Assembly: GCA_964575455.1 (NCBI GenBank)
Contig: CAZNRX010000001.1
Location: 145,168 to 209,167, forward strand
DNA: 64,000 nt
Direction of reading: 5' to 3'
From: SKLM01 sp964575455
Lineage (GTDB): Bacteria; Chloroflexota; Anaerolineae; B4-G1
The stretch's first letter is position 1, and each line of letters begins with the position of its first letter. Of this stretch, positions 43,608 to 52,055 are shown one piece after another. A program made the position numbers and the translations under genes. The notes under the pieces are model-generated. The model ran no database searches, was not told where the DNA came from, and saw nothing but the letters and a program-made list of their open reading frames with translations.

Positions 43608-46376
43608 TTGGCTGCATGGCATACCCTAGAACGAGAGCGTATTTACGAGCAACTGGACACCTCTCCAAGCGGGCTTGATGGGACCGAGGTCGAGCGCCGA
43701 CTGGAACGGTATGGCCCAAATGAACTAGAAGAGCGCGGCCTGCGTAGCCTGTGGGTGGTGCTGTTGGCGCAATTCACAGAGATTATGGTCGTCGTGCTGC
43801 TCATCGCTGCCGGGATTTCCCTGGCCGTCGGTGAGACCACCGATGCGATCATGATCATGATCATCGTCATTCTCAACGCCATCCTGGGCTTCACGCAGGA
43901 GTATCGTGCTGAGCGCGCGATGGCTGCTCTCAAGCAGCTATCGGTCCCTACCGTGCGGGTACGTCGCGATGGCCAGATCCGCGAGGTGGAGGCCACCAGC
44001 CTCGTGCCGGGGGACCTCGTCCTTCTGGAAGCCGGAGATCGTGTGCCCGCCGACGCCAGAGTCGTGGAGTCCGTCAACCTGCGTGCCGAGGAGGCGGCGC
44101 TTACCGGCGAGTCGGTGCCCGTTGACAAGGTGGAGCGACCGCTTGAGGACGAGAGTCTACCTTTAGGTGACCGCCGCAACATGGTCTTCATGGGCACCGC
44201 CATCACCTATGGGCGCGGCAGCGCCGTTGTCGTCGAGACGGGGATGGAGACACAGCTGGGGAACATCGCCGACATGCTCCAGCAGGTGTCGGAGGAGAGG
44301 ACGCCCCTGCAGCGCAAGATGGCAGAGCTCGGCAAGTGGCTGGCGGTTGGTTCCTTTGTCCTCGTGGCCATTGTCTTTGCCGTAGGCGTCTGGCAGGGTG
44401 AGGCGCTCGAGGAGATGTTCCTGACTGCCGTCAGCCTTGCCGTGGCCGCCGTGCCCGAGGGCCTGCCTGCTGTGGTCACGATTGCCCTGGCGTTGGGCGC
44501 GCAGCGCATGGTGCGCCGGAACGCCCTGATCCGCAAACTGCCTGCTGTCGAGACGCTCGGCTCGGTCACCACGATCTGTTCGGATAAGACCGGGACCTTG
44601 ACCGAGAACCGCATGACCGTGACGATGCTGGACGTGGCGGGAAAGACGTTGAACCTCACCACGCGCCTGGAGCGCACCGGCGCCACCCTCTCGGCCGATG
44701 AGGAACCCATCGTCGAGCCCGCTCCCAATATCGCCCTGTTGTTGGCGGGCAGCGCCTTGGCCAACGACGCCAGCCTGGAGCCTCAAGACAACCCGGCCGA
44801 TGGCTACCACGCGATCGGCGACCCCACCGAGGGGGCGCTGGTCGTGGCCGCGGCCCGGCTGGGCCTGTGGAAATCTGAGATGGAAGAACTGATGCCTCGG
44901 GTGGCGGAGGTGCCCTTCACCTCAGAGCGGAAGCGCATGACCACCGTCCACCGATCTCCCGATGGCGCCGGGCGCGCCGAGGATGACGCCTTACCCCGGC
45001 TGCTCGAGACCCTGCCAGACAGCGACTATGTCGTCTTCACCAAAGGGGCTGTCGACCCGTTGCTCGACATCTGTGACCGGGTATGGAATGGGGGCGATGT
45101 TGAGCCCCTCGACGCAGGCTGGCGCGAGCGCATTGAGGTTGCCAACGATGGGCTGGCCCAGGAGGGCATGCGCGTTCTCGGCGTGGCGATGCGCCCCCTG
45201 GACGAGGTCCCCGACCAGGCTGACGAGGACGACCTGGAGACCGATGAGATCTTCGTCGGCCTCACCGGCATGATCGATCCGCCGCGCCCCGAAGTACGCG
45301 ACGCTGTGGCCGAGTGCCGCACTGCCGGCATTCGACCGCTCATGATCACCGGCGACCATCCCCTGACGGCCCTGCACATCGCCCGCGATCTGGGCATTGC
45401 CCAGGAGGAGCGACAGGGGGACGATCAGGTGATCACGGGGCGGCAGTTGGCGGAGATGCCGGTCGAGGAGCTGGAGACGCGCGTCCGCGATATTTCGGTC
45501 TATGCCCGCGTGAGCCCCGAGCACAAGGTCAAGATCGTGGAAGCCGTCAAGGACCAGGGCGAGATCGTGGCGATGACCGGGGATGGGGTCAACGATGCAC
45601 CGGCCCTCAAGCGTGCCGACATCGGGGTCGCCATGGGCATCACCGGCACCGACGTCAGCAAAGAGGCCTCTGATATGGTGCTGCTGGATGACAACTTCGC
45701 GACCATCGTCCACGCCGTCGAAGAGGGGCGCACCATCTACGAGAACATCCGCAAGTTCGTCAAGTACACCATGTCGAGCAACGTCGGCGAGATTCTCGTG
45801 ATGCTGGTGGCTCCGCTGCTGGGTCTACCCATCCCACTGAACGCGATCCAGATCCTGTGGATCAACCTGGTGACAGACGGACTTCCGGGCCTTGCACTCA
45901 GCGTGGAGCCGACGGCGCCGGACACGATGGACCGCCCCCCACACCCCCCCGACGAGAGCGTCCTGGCGCGCGGATTGGGAACCTACATACTCTGGGTAGG
46001 CCCCTTGATGGGTCTCGTGGCCCTGCTGCCCGAGCTCCTGGCCCATGGTGCAGGCGGGGTGCTGGAGGTGGGCACCGGGTGGCGCACGATGGTGTTCACG
46101 ACCCTGGCGCTGGCACAGATGGGCAACGCCCTGGCCATCCGTTCCGACCGCCTCCTGCTGGCGCAGCTTGGTCTCTTTACCAACCTCGCCCTGCTGGGCG
46201 CTGTAATCCTGACCTTCTTACTCCAGATGGCCGTCGTCTACGTGCCCTTCCTGCAGGGCATCTTCGATACGGTGCCGCTCACCCCCAGGCAGCTCCTGCT
46301 CAGCTTAGGCTTCAGCACGATTGTCTTCATCGCTGTCGAAGCTGTTAAGTGGGCCCGGCAGCAGGTCGAGAAGTAA
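43608..46376 (+). CDS. P2-type cation-transporting ATPase (Ca2+-ATPase-like)
   Basis: The 922-residue pump has the cation N-terminal domain (LDTSPSGLDGTEVERRLERYGPNELEERG, split here), TGESVPV (actuator), PEGLPAVVTIALALGAQRM (TM4, P2A-type PEGLP), CSDKTGTLTENRMTV with phosphorylated D326, TGDGVNDAPALKRADIGVAMG, and TM6 LWINLVTDGLPGLALSVEP. These favour Ca2+ or Mn2+ transport; Na+/K+ types cannot be excluded. It starts at TTG 43608 after AAAGGAG, 54 bases after the UspA gene, so the two may be co-transcribed. Confidence 0.9.
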   Translation: MAAWHTLERERIYEQLDTSPSGLDGTEVERRLERYGPNELEERGLRSLWVVLLAQFTEIMVVVLLIAAGISLAVGETTDAIMIMIIVILNAILGFTQEYRAERAMAALKQLSVPTVRVRRDGQIREVEATSLVPGDLVLLEAGDRVPADARVVESVNLRAEEAALTGESVPVDKVERPLEDESLPLGDRRNMVFMGTAITYGRGSAVVVETGMETQLGNIADMLQQVSEERTPLQRKMAELGKWLAVGSFVLVAIVFAVGVWQGEALEEMFLTAVSLAVAAVPEGLPAVVTIALALGAQRMVRRNALIRKLPAVETLGSVTTICSDKTGTLTENRMTVTMLDVAGKTLNLTTRLERTGATLSADEEPIVEPAPNIALLLAGSALANDASLEPQDNPADGYHAIGDPTEGALVVAAARLGLWKSEMEELMPRVAEVPFTSERKRMTTVHRSPDGAGRAEDDALPRLLETLPDSDYVVFTKGAVDPLLDICDRVWNGGDVEPLDAGWRERIEVANDGLAQEGMRVLGVAMRPLDEVPDQADEDDLETDEIFVGLTGMIDPPRPEVRDAVAECRTAGIRPLMITGDHPLTALHIARDLGIAQEERQGDDQVITGRQLAEMPVEELETRVRDISVYARVSPEHKVKIVEAVKDQGEIVAMTGDGVNDAPALKRADIGVAMGITGTDVSKEASDMVLLDDNFATIVHAVEEGRTIYENIRKFVKYTMSSNVGEILVMLVAPLLGLPIPLNAIQILWINLVTDGLPGLALSVEPTAPDTMDRPPHPPDESVLARGLGTYILWVGPLMGLVALLPELLAHGAGGVLEVGTGWRTMVFTTLALAQMGNALAIRSDRLLLAQLGLFTNLALLGAVILTFLLQMAVVYVPFLQGIFDTVPLTPRQLLLSLGFSTIVFIAVEAVKWARQQVEK

Positions 46377-46400
46377 GTCCCGGGCACGACGCGCTATGCG

Positions 46401-46440
46401 AGTCCCAGCCGCCGGGGTTCCAACCCCGGCGGCTGGGACT
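46401..46440. terminator. Very stable inverted repeat between convergent genes
   Basis: AGTCCCAGCCGCCGGGGTT (46401-46419) is perfectly inverted at 46422-46440, leaving two bases between. No U-run follows, so it may be a bidirectional terminator or a REP-like element. The remaining spacer to 46604 has a smaller CCCTGC/GCAGGG hairpin (46545-46564) and no gene. Confidence 0.5.
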
Positions 46441-46604
46441 TGAGCTCGTATTCGTTCGGATTGGCTGACTGACCTGTGCGTCGCACGAGGTACTCAGGAG
46501 AAGCTAGCGGAGGATGGCTCTGACTTTGGTTGTCACAAGGGCGGCCCTGCCCCCGCTTGCAGGGCAAACAAGCTTTTCAGACACAGGTGTCCGTCACCCT
46601 GACC

Positions 46605-47720
46605 TCAAGGACGCGCCAGTGCCTCAAGGTCAACGTCGACGACCTCGCTCAAGTCCTCCGCGCTATCGTAGAGCAGCTGCATCACGTACTCCGCGTTATG
46701 GACGTAGGCCCCGCCGTCGGACCAGCTGTAGTGGTAGTTGTAAGCAGCCTTGACCAGGCGAGGCGTCCAGGACTCGTAGCGATCATCAAAGGCCAGATCC
46801 TCCCCTTCGGAGCCAGCGTAGAAGTAGGGGAATGCTCCCGGGTCGTAGGTGATAGGCTGTCCGACAACCTCGGCTCCGTAGGCCTGGATCGCCGCATAGA
46901 GCGTTTCGCGGAAGGAGAGTATCTCCTCTCGAACGGGCTCCCCGGTGTTCCCGTCGCCGTCGTAGTCGATCGCACTGCTTCGGATCTGCCTAAGATCAGC
47001 TTCGTCGACGACGTTCAGGTGACACGGGCTGCACTGATTCGGGTTGCGGAACGTGCTGTGGGGGTCGTGACACTCAATGCACGTGTCGTAGTCTTCTACG
47101 TGCTCAAAGCGACCCACGTAAGATCTCCCGGGATACTGATAGCCCACCTGGGTGTCCCCGCCCAGAAGGGTCGCCGCCGCGATCGCGTAGTGTACGTTGA
47201 TGAACTCCAGATCCTGAGACACGGCGTCAGGCTCCAGTCCGGCGACGGCCGCTTCGACGTCTTCAGTGGAGCGTCGCCCCTGGTGACACGCCATACAGTT
47301 CGTCGATTGGGTGGGCTCCTCCACGGTCGTGCTGGAAGGGAAGGTCACAGTGGTCATCTCCTGCGCCACTGGATTGTGACATGCCCGGCATCCCACGACC
47401 GACACGCCGAGGACCTCGTTGTCTACCTCTCCGCGTGCTGAGCCATCGACGCCCAGGTAGTCGAGGTATCCGTCCATACTGTGACACTTGGCACACGCGC
47501 GCGGGATCGCTGGAGGATCGTCGTCGGCCCAATGGGTGAACGACTCCGACTCTGACGCCGCGTGTCCCGAGCGGGTCCACTTGTCGCTGACCGTTGCCAC
47601 GGACTCCGGTGCCCAGAAGAAGCTGTAGGCCCAGATAGCCACACCGCCGATCACGACGAAGATAAGTCCCCAAACCGCAGTCCTTTGCCAGTTCACTGTC
47701 TTGATTGTCTCCCTCCACAT
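46605..47720 (-). CDS. Membrane-anchored pentaheme cytochrome c
   Basis: The 371-residue protein has one N-terminal membrane helix (TAVWGLIFVVIGGVAIWAYSF) and five CxxCH heme motifs: CAKCH (76), CRACH (111), CMACH (142), CIECH (214) and CSPCH (230). The C-terminal 130 residues lack cysteines. The globular part would lie outside the membrane and pass electrons to an unknown acceptor. ATG 47720 is chosen; a GTG two codons upstream is possible. It is transcribed away from a ferric-reductase-like gene with a shared promoter region, so the two are probably partners. Confidence 0.85.
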   Translation of the reverse strand: MWRETIKTVNWQRTAVWGLIFVVIGGVAIWAYSFFWAPESVATVSDKWTRSGHAASESESFTHWADDDPPAIPRACAKCHSMDGYLDYLGVDGSARGEVDNEVLGVSVVGCRACHNPVAQEMTTVTFPSSTTVEEPTQSTNCMACHQGRRSTEDVEAAVAGLEPDAVSQDLEFINVHYAIAAATLLGGDTQVGYQYPGRSYVGRFEHVEDYDTCIECHDPHSTFRNPNQCSPCHLNVVDEADLRQIRSSAIDYDGDGNTGEPVREEILSFRETLYAAIQAYGAEVVGQPITYDPGAFPYFYAGSEGEDLAFDDRYESWTPRLVKAAYNYHYSWSDGGAYVHNAEYVMQLLYDSAEDLSEVVDVDLEALARP

Positions 47721-47815
47721 AGGCACCGGTTGTCCCTGGCCCTCTCGGGCCCGACCTCCAACCCCCAGCGTGTCTCCAAGCCTCTCAGTGTGGCCGGTGC
47801 CCGCGCTGTAGAGAC

Positions 47816-47862
47816 TTGCTCACCCTGGATAAGTAGTATATACTGACTCTCAGAAAGTTCAA
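47816..47862. promoter_or_regulatory. Overlapping divergent promoters
   Basis: A palindrome AGTATATACT (47835-47844) supplies a -10 (TATACT) on each strand. Plus strand: TTGCTC (47816-47821), 17 bases, TATACT (47839-47844). Minus strand: TTGAAC (47857-47862), 16 bases, TATACT (47835-47840). The two -10 boxes share two bases, so the promoters should compete or be co-regulated. Confidence 0.6.
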
Positions 47863-47933
47863 ATCGCACGAACAGCCACTGCTGTTTCGTACAGGGCCCG
47901 TGACGAGGGCAGGGAGTCACAGGACAGACAACT

Positions 47934-49274
47934 ATGAAGAACGAGACGAAACAAGCCTTCTGGATTGCACTCTACGCGGTGCTCGTTCTAGCACCTCTCG
48001 CCATCTTCCTCCTCGGGCTGGGCCCCGCGCGTCGCACGATCTGGCGTGAGCTCTCGGTGGGTCTAGGCTTCGTCGGGCTGACCATGATGGGCGTTCAGTT
48101 CATCCCCACGACGCGACTCCCATGTCTGGCGGAGGTCTTCCCCCCTGATGACCTGTACCGCTGGCACCACCGTTTATCCATCGTGGCCTTCTTCTTGACC
48201 CTGGCCCATCCCCTGGTTCTTTTCATCCAGAACCCCTACACGCTGGAGCTCCTCAACGTCTGGACCGCCCCGTGGCGCGCCCGCGCCGGGGTCGCCTCCG
48301 TCGCTGTGCTCATAGTGCTGGTAGTCACCTCAGTCTGGCGCGTTGCCATCCGCATGAGCTACGAGACTTGGCGGCTGCTCCACGACGTCTTCGCTGTGGC
48401 CGTGATCGGGTTTGGCCTGTATCATATCTTGAACGTCAATTACTACACCTCCGTTCCTTTTCAGCGGGGCTTGATCATCGGCCTGGCCGCCCTCTGGGGC
48501 CTCTTGATCATCTATCTGCGCGTTGTCAAGCCTTGGACCCTCCTCCAACGGCCGTACGAGTTGGTCGAGCTGATAGAGGAGCGCGCCAAGACGTGGACCG
48601 TCGTCCTGGAACCGGTGGGTCACGAGGGACTCACGTTCAGAGCCGGTCAGGTCGCCTGGCTCTCCATGGGACACTCCCCTTTCCGCATTGAGGAGCATCC
48701 TTTCTCTTTCGCCTCCAGTGCTGAGCATCCAGAGCGCCTGGGCTTTGCCATCAAGGAATTGGGGGATTTCACGTCAACCATCGGTGCTATGCCTCTGGGA
48801 ACGAAGGTCTACGTTGACGCTCCCTACGGTACCTTTGACCTCAACGCTCACCCTGATACTGACTTCATCTTCATCGCTGGGGGCATAGGGTCTGCGCCGA
48901 TCATGAGTATGCTTCGCACCATGGCCGACCGAGGCGACGATCGCTCTGTCCAGTTCTTCTACGGCAACCCGACGTGGGACACCAGCGCGTTTCGAGAGGA
49001 GCTTGCGGAGCTGGAGGAAAAGCTAAATCTGGAGGTGATCCACGTCTTGGAGAGGCCACCGGAGGACTGGGAGGGCGAAAGCGGTTTCGTGACCAAGGAC
49101 ATGCTGGAGCCTCGTCTTTGCGAGGATTATCGAGAGTGCCAATTCTTCCTCTGTGGACCACCCCCGATGCTCGAGGCAGTTGAGGCGGCCCTCATCGACC
49201 TTGGCGTCTCCCGCGGCCATCTGCGCCACGAGATCCGAGAGCGCATCCACACAGAGTTTTACAAGATGGCGTAG
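47934..49274 (+). CDS. Ferric-reductase-like heme b/flavin oxidoreductase
   Basis: The 446-residue protein has about six membrane helices with paired histidines (WHHRLSIVAFFLTLAHPLV and WRLLHDVFAVAVIGFGLYHIL), as in ferric reductase-like and NOX-type domains. A C-terminal FAD/NAD(P) reductase follows: EEHPFSFASS (FAD), FIFIAGGIGSAPIMSML (NAD), and FFLCGPPPMLEAVE. It would carry electrons from NAD(P)H across the membrane through two b hemes. The divergent pentaheme cytochrome c could receive them on the outside; this pairing is inferred. Confidence 0.88.
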   Translation: MKNETKQAFWIALYAVLVLAPLAIFLLGLGPARRTIWRELSVGLGFVGLTMMGVQFIPTTRLPCLAEVFPPDDLYRWHHRLSIVAFFLTLAHPLVLFIQNPYTLELLNVWTAPWRARAGVASVAVLIVLVVTSVWRVAIRMSYETWRLLHDVFAVAVIGFGLYHILNVNYYTSVPFQRGLIIGLAALWGLLIIYLRVVKPWTLLQRPYELVELIEERAKTWTVVLEPVGHEGLTFRAGQVAWLSMGHSPFRIEEHPFSFASSAEHPERLGFAIKELGDFTSTIGAMPLGTKVYVDAPYGTFDLNAHPDTDFIFIAGGIGSAPIMSMLRTMADRGDDRSVQFFYGNPTWDTSAFREELAELEEKLNLEVIHVLERPPEDWEGESGFVTKDMLEPRLCEDYRECQFFLCGPPPMLEAVEAALIDLGVSRGHLRHEIRERIHTEFYKMA

Positions 49275-49290
49275 ACGCCGAGCCTAGCTT

Positions 49291-49327
49291 GCCGGCGGCA
49301 GCCCGCCGCAGCGGAATTGCCGCCGGC
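49291..49327. terminator. Hairpin between convergent genes
   Basis: GCCGGCGGCA (49291-49300) and TGCCGCCGGC (49318-49327) form a 10-bp stem with a 17-base loop, followed by a smaller GATCCT-gcggt-AGGATC hairpin. No U-run is seen. Confidence 0.45.
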
Positions 49328-49360
49328 GCCGTGCGATCCTGCGGTAGGATCTGAGCGGGA

Positions 49361-51007
49361 CTAGCTTCCCGCCATCATCGCCGCGATGTCATCCTCCACA
49401 GTTCCGATAGGCTTGATGTCGAACCGCTCCACCAGCACCTTCGCCACGCCGGGCGAGAGGAAGGCCGGCAGCGTGGGCCCGAGCCGCATGCCCTTGACGC
49501 CTAAGGAGAGAAGGGCCAGCAGGACGGCCACGGCCTTCTGCTCGTACCAGGCAATGTTGTAGGAGATGGGCAGCTCGTTGATGTCATCCAGCCCGAAGGC
49601 CTCTTTCAGCTTCAGGGCGATGACGGCCAGCGAATACGAATCGTTGCACTGGCCCGCGTCCAGGATGCGGGGGATGCCCCCGATGTCGCCCAGGTCGAGC
49701 TTGTTGTAGCGGTACTTGGCGCACCCCGCTGTGAGGATCACGGTGTCGTCGGGCAGGTTCTGGGCTACTTCCGTATAGTAATTGCGGGTCCGGTGCCGTC
49801 CATCGCAGCCGCCCATCACGACGAAGCGCTTGATGGCTCCTGACTTGACAGCCTCGACGATCTGGTCGGCCAGAGCCAGCACCTGGTTGTGGGCGAAGCC
49901 CCCGACGATGGTTCCGGACTCGATCTCCTCCGGCGGCGTGCTCTCCTTAGCCAGCTCGATGACCTCGGAGAAGTCCTTTGCCCCGCCTTCCGGCCGATCC
50001 GCTATGTGCTTGGCCCCGGGGTAGCTGACCACGTTGGTAGTGAACAGCCTGTCCAGATAGGTGTTTCGCTCCTTGACGGGAATCAGGCAGTTCGTGGTCA
50101 GGACGATCGGTCCATTGAAGGACTCGAACTCCTCATTTTGACGCCACCAGGATCCACCATAGTTGCCGACGAAGTGGTCATACGTCTTGAAGGCGGGGTA
50201 GGTGTTGGCGGGCAGCATCTCGCCGTGGGTGTAGACATCGACCCCCGTTTCCTCAGTCTGCTTCAGCAGTTCCTCCATGTCCTTCAGATCGTGCCCCGAG
50301 ATCAGGATGCCCGGGTTGTCCCCAACGCCGATGTCGACCTCGGTGATTTCAGGATGGCCGTAGGTGGCCGTGTGGGCCTCATCGAGAAGGGCCATCGTCT
50401 TCACAGCCACGTCCCCAGCTCTCATAACCAGGGCGATCATCTCATCCATTTCGAGATCCCTGGTGGTGGACGCCAGGGCCTCCACGAGGAAGCCGTCGAT
50501 CTCATCCTGCTCATAACCAAGAACCGCGGCGTGGTCGGCGTAGGCGGCGATGCCCTTGCATCCGATGATGAGCAGCTCTCTGAGGGAGCGCACGTCTTCG
50601 TTCTCGGTGGCCCTGATGCGAACCTCATCGGATAAGGCCTTGGCCATGATCGCTTCGTCGCTCTGCGGCGTCCAGGTGGCGCAATCGGGAAGCGCGCCGA
50701 GGTCGGCCGGGTCAACTTTCTCCCTGACCGCGTCGCGAACCTGGAGGGCCTCCTTGATCCAGTCGATGATCATCTCATCGTCCCAGGCCGTGTTCGTGAC
50801 GGTGACGAAGAGGGCCTGACCGATGAAACGGGCAGCATCTTTGTCGACCATGCCTTGGTCCTTCAGCTTCTCGCCGTAGACCGCGATCCCCTTGGACACG
50901 TAGATGAGCATATCCTGGAGATCGGCGGTCTCCTCCGGCTTTCCGCATACGCCTCTTACGGTGCAGGCTTCGTTCTTGGCCGTTTCCTGGCATTGAAAGC
51001 AGTACAA
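49361..51007 (-). CDS. hcp: Hybrid cluster protein (hydroxylamine/NO reductase)
   Basis: The 548-residue protein begins with C3-x2-C6-x8-C15-x5-C21, which binds a [4Fe-4S] cluster in class I Hcp, and has the hybrid-cluster residues in THGEMLPAN, LTTNCLIP, VVMGGCDGR, LTAGCAKYRYN and LDAGQCNDSYS. Hcp reduces NO or hydroxylamine under nitrosative stress. It starts at TTG 51007, 6 bases after AAGGAGG. No hcr reductase adjoins it. A palindrome and a -10-like element lie upstream (51047-51065). Confidence 0.94.
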   Translation of the reverse strand: MYCFQCQETAKNEACTVRGVCGKPEETADLQDMLIYVSKGIAVYGEKLKDQGMVDKDAARFIGQALFVTVTNTAWDDEMIIDWIKEALQVRDAVREKVDPADLGALPDCATWTPQSDEAIMAKALSDEVRIRATENEDVRSLRELLIIGCKGIAAYADHAAVLGYEQDEIDGFLVEALASTTRDLEMDEMIALVMRAGDVAVKTMALLDEAHTATYGHPEITEVDIGVGDNPGILISGHDLKDMEELLKQTEETGVDVYTHGEMLPANTYPAFKTYDHFVGNYGGSWWRQNEEFESFNGPIVLTTNCLIPVKERNTYLDRLFTTNVVSYPGAKHIADRPEGGAKDFSEVIELAKESTPPEEIESGTIVGGFAHNQVLALADQIVEAVKSGAIKRFVVMGGCDGRHRTRNYYTEVAQNLPDDTVILTAGCAKYRYNKLDLGDIGGIPRILDAGQCNDSYSLAVIALKLKEAFGLDDINELPISYNIAWYEQKAVAVLLALLSLGVKGMRLGPTLPAFLSPGVAKVLVERFDIKPIGTVEDDIAAMMAGS

Positions 51008-51008
51008 C

Positions 51009-51173
51009 TTATTCCTCCTTGAGCTTTGTGCTCAGTTTATGGCTGACTTGATTTTCAAGACTATACCACAAACCCAGCACGACATCTGTGAGAAAAGTCG
51101 CATCCGCCGGCGACAGCTCCAGATACCTCTCGATCCACTCCGCGATGGTGAAGTAAGAGGAAGTAGGTTCTGG
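51009..51173 (-). pseudogene. Unidentified short open frame ending at hcp, probably a 3' remnant
   Basis: On the minus strand a frame without ATG runs from 51173 to TAA at 51009-51011. It encodes FTIAEWIERYLELSPADATF and TDVVLGLWYSLENQVSHKL, with a protein-like composition. It ends one base before the hcp start and contains the hcp ribosome-binding site. I do not recognise it. The lack of a start codon and the integrase remnant beyond it suggest the end of a lost gene. Confidence 0.35.
51047..51065 (-). promoter_or_regulatory. Possible hcp control site
   Basis: CTTGA-ttt-TCAAG (51047-51059) is a palindrome, and a minus-strand TATAGT (51060-51065) stands next to it without a good -35. The layout could suit a regulator of the Crp/Fnr type such as HcpR, but the half-site is short and the assignment is weak. 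Confidence 0.3.
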
Positions 51174-51180
51174 CTAAAAT

Positions 51181-51432
51181 ACACAGACCGCGTCGCTGGC
51201 GAGGGCCAAGGTCCCCCAGGGCAGTCGCGATAAGGCTCACCTGCGTTTGACCAGAGCTCAAGCTCACCGGCTGTTGAGCGCTCCCGGACTCGACGACCTC
51301 AAGGGGCTCAACGAGACCGCCGTCATCGCTCTGATACTCTGCACTGGGATTCGAGATAGCGAGTTGAGAGCCATGGACGCGCGAGACCTACGTCGATCTC
51401 TAGGCCCTATGGTCCTCCACCGGCTCTTCTAG
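51181..51432 (+). pseudogene. Tyrosine recombinase (integrase) fragment
   Basis: The frame gives LARAKVPQGSRDKAHLRL, TRAQAHRLLSAPGLDDLKGL, NETAVIALILCTGIRDSELRA and MDARDLRRSL, matching the linker and the start of the catalytic domain of phage-type integrases, with the first catalytic Arg in TGIRDSEL. It stops at 51432 before the HxxR and Tyr motifs. Both ends are missing, so this is a dead remnant. Confidence 0.65.
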
Positions 51433-51579
51433 GTCACGCTCCATTCCCTGAGGGTTCGAAGGCGCGGAGTCGGCTGAACAGGCGGCGTCAGGGTGGCTGC
51501 TTCTCGCGAACGGGTGTCAGCTGGCACTCGGGTAGCGGAAGGGCTCCCCAGGGACGTAACGCCGCCAGGCCGTCGTCTC

Positions 51580-51702
51580 TTCTGTGCGGCGCTGATCGCG
51601 GCCCTCGTGGCCTTGGACGACGAGTCGAACTGGATGGAGGGAGCACAGCTGCTGGTGGTCTACATCATCCTCGCCATGGCCTTCTTCTTCCTGCCGGCCT
51701 GA
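51580..51702 (+). pseudogene. C-terminal fragment of a Ca2+/H+ antiporter
   Basis: LIAALVALDDESNWMEGAQLLVVYIILAMAFFFLP (in parts) matches the last helix of CaxA-type calcium/proton exchangers (pattern D-x-E-x-NW-x-EG-x-QLL). The rest of the transporter is absent, and the frame upstream to 51493 is unrelated. It is the third remnant in 700 bases. Confidence 0.55.
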
Positions 51703-51722
51703 CGGGACGTCAGCCCCTTCCC

Positions 51723-51751
51723 TTGCTGGCTTCCCCGGAGCGTGCTATAAT
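51723..51751 (+). promoter_or_regulatory. secG promoter
   Basis: TTGCTG (51723-51728), 17-base spacer, TATAAT (51746-51751); 76 bases before the secG ATG. Confidence 0.7.
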
Positions 51752-51826
51752 CCTTAGCAGACAGTCATGAGCTTATGCGCCTGCTCTCTGGGCGCATCTT
51801 CCGTTCTAACAGATTGGGAGTATCTA

Positions 51827-52054
51827 ATGAGAACCTATCTTGATATTGCGCAGATCATCATCAGCGTGGCGTTGGTCGCCATCATCCTTCTACAGGGCCG
51901 CCGCGGTGACCTGGGGGGCAGCGTCTTCGGTGGTTCTGGGGGCGCCATCTATCAGAAGCGGCGCGGCCTCGAAAAGACTATCTTCCAGGTAACCGTCGGC
52001 CTGGCCGTCGCCTTCTTCGTTATCACGCTGGTCAACGTTATTATCACCGGTTAG
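51827..52054 (+). CDS. secG: Protein translocase subunit SecG
   Basis: The 75-residue protein has the SecG layout of two helices around a glycine-rich cytoplasmic loop: YLDIAQIIISVALVAIILLQ, RRGDLGGSVFGGSGGAIYQKRRGLEK (split here) and FQVTVGLAVAFFVITLVNVI. It assists SecYEG-mediated export. ATG 51827 follows GGGAG; the in-frame ATG at 51767 lacks support. The next gene starts at TTG 52056, one base after the stop. Confidence 0.92.
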   Translation: MRTYLDIAQIIISVALVAIILLQGRRGDLGGSVFGGSGGAIYQKRRGLEKTIFQVTVGLAVAFFVITLVNVIITG

Positions 52055-52055
52055 C

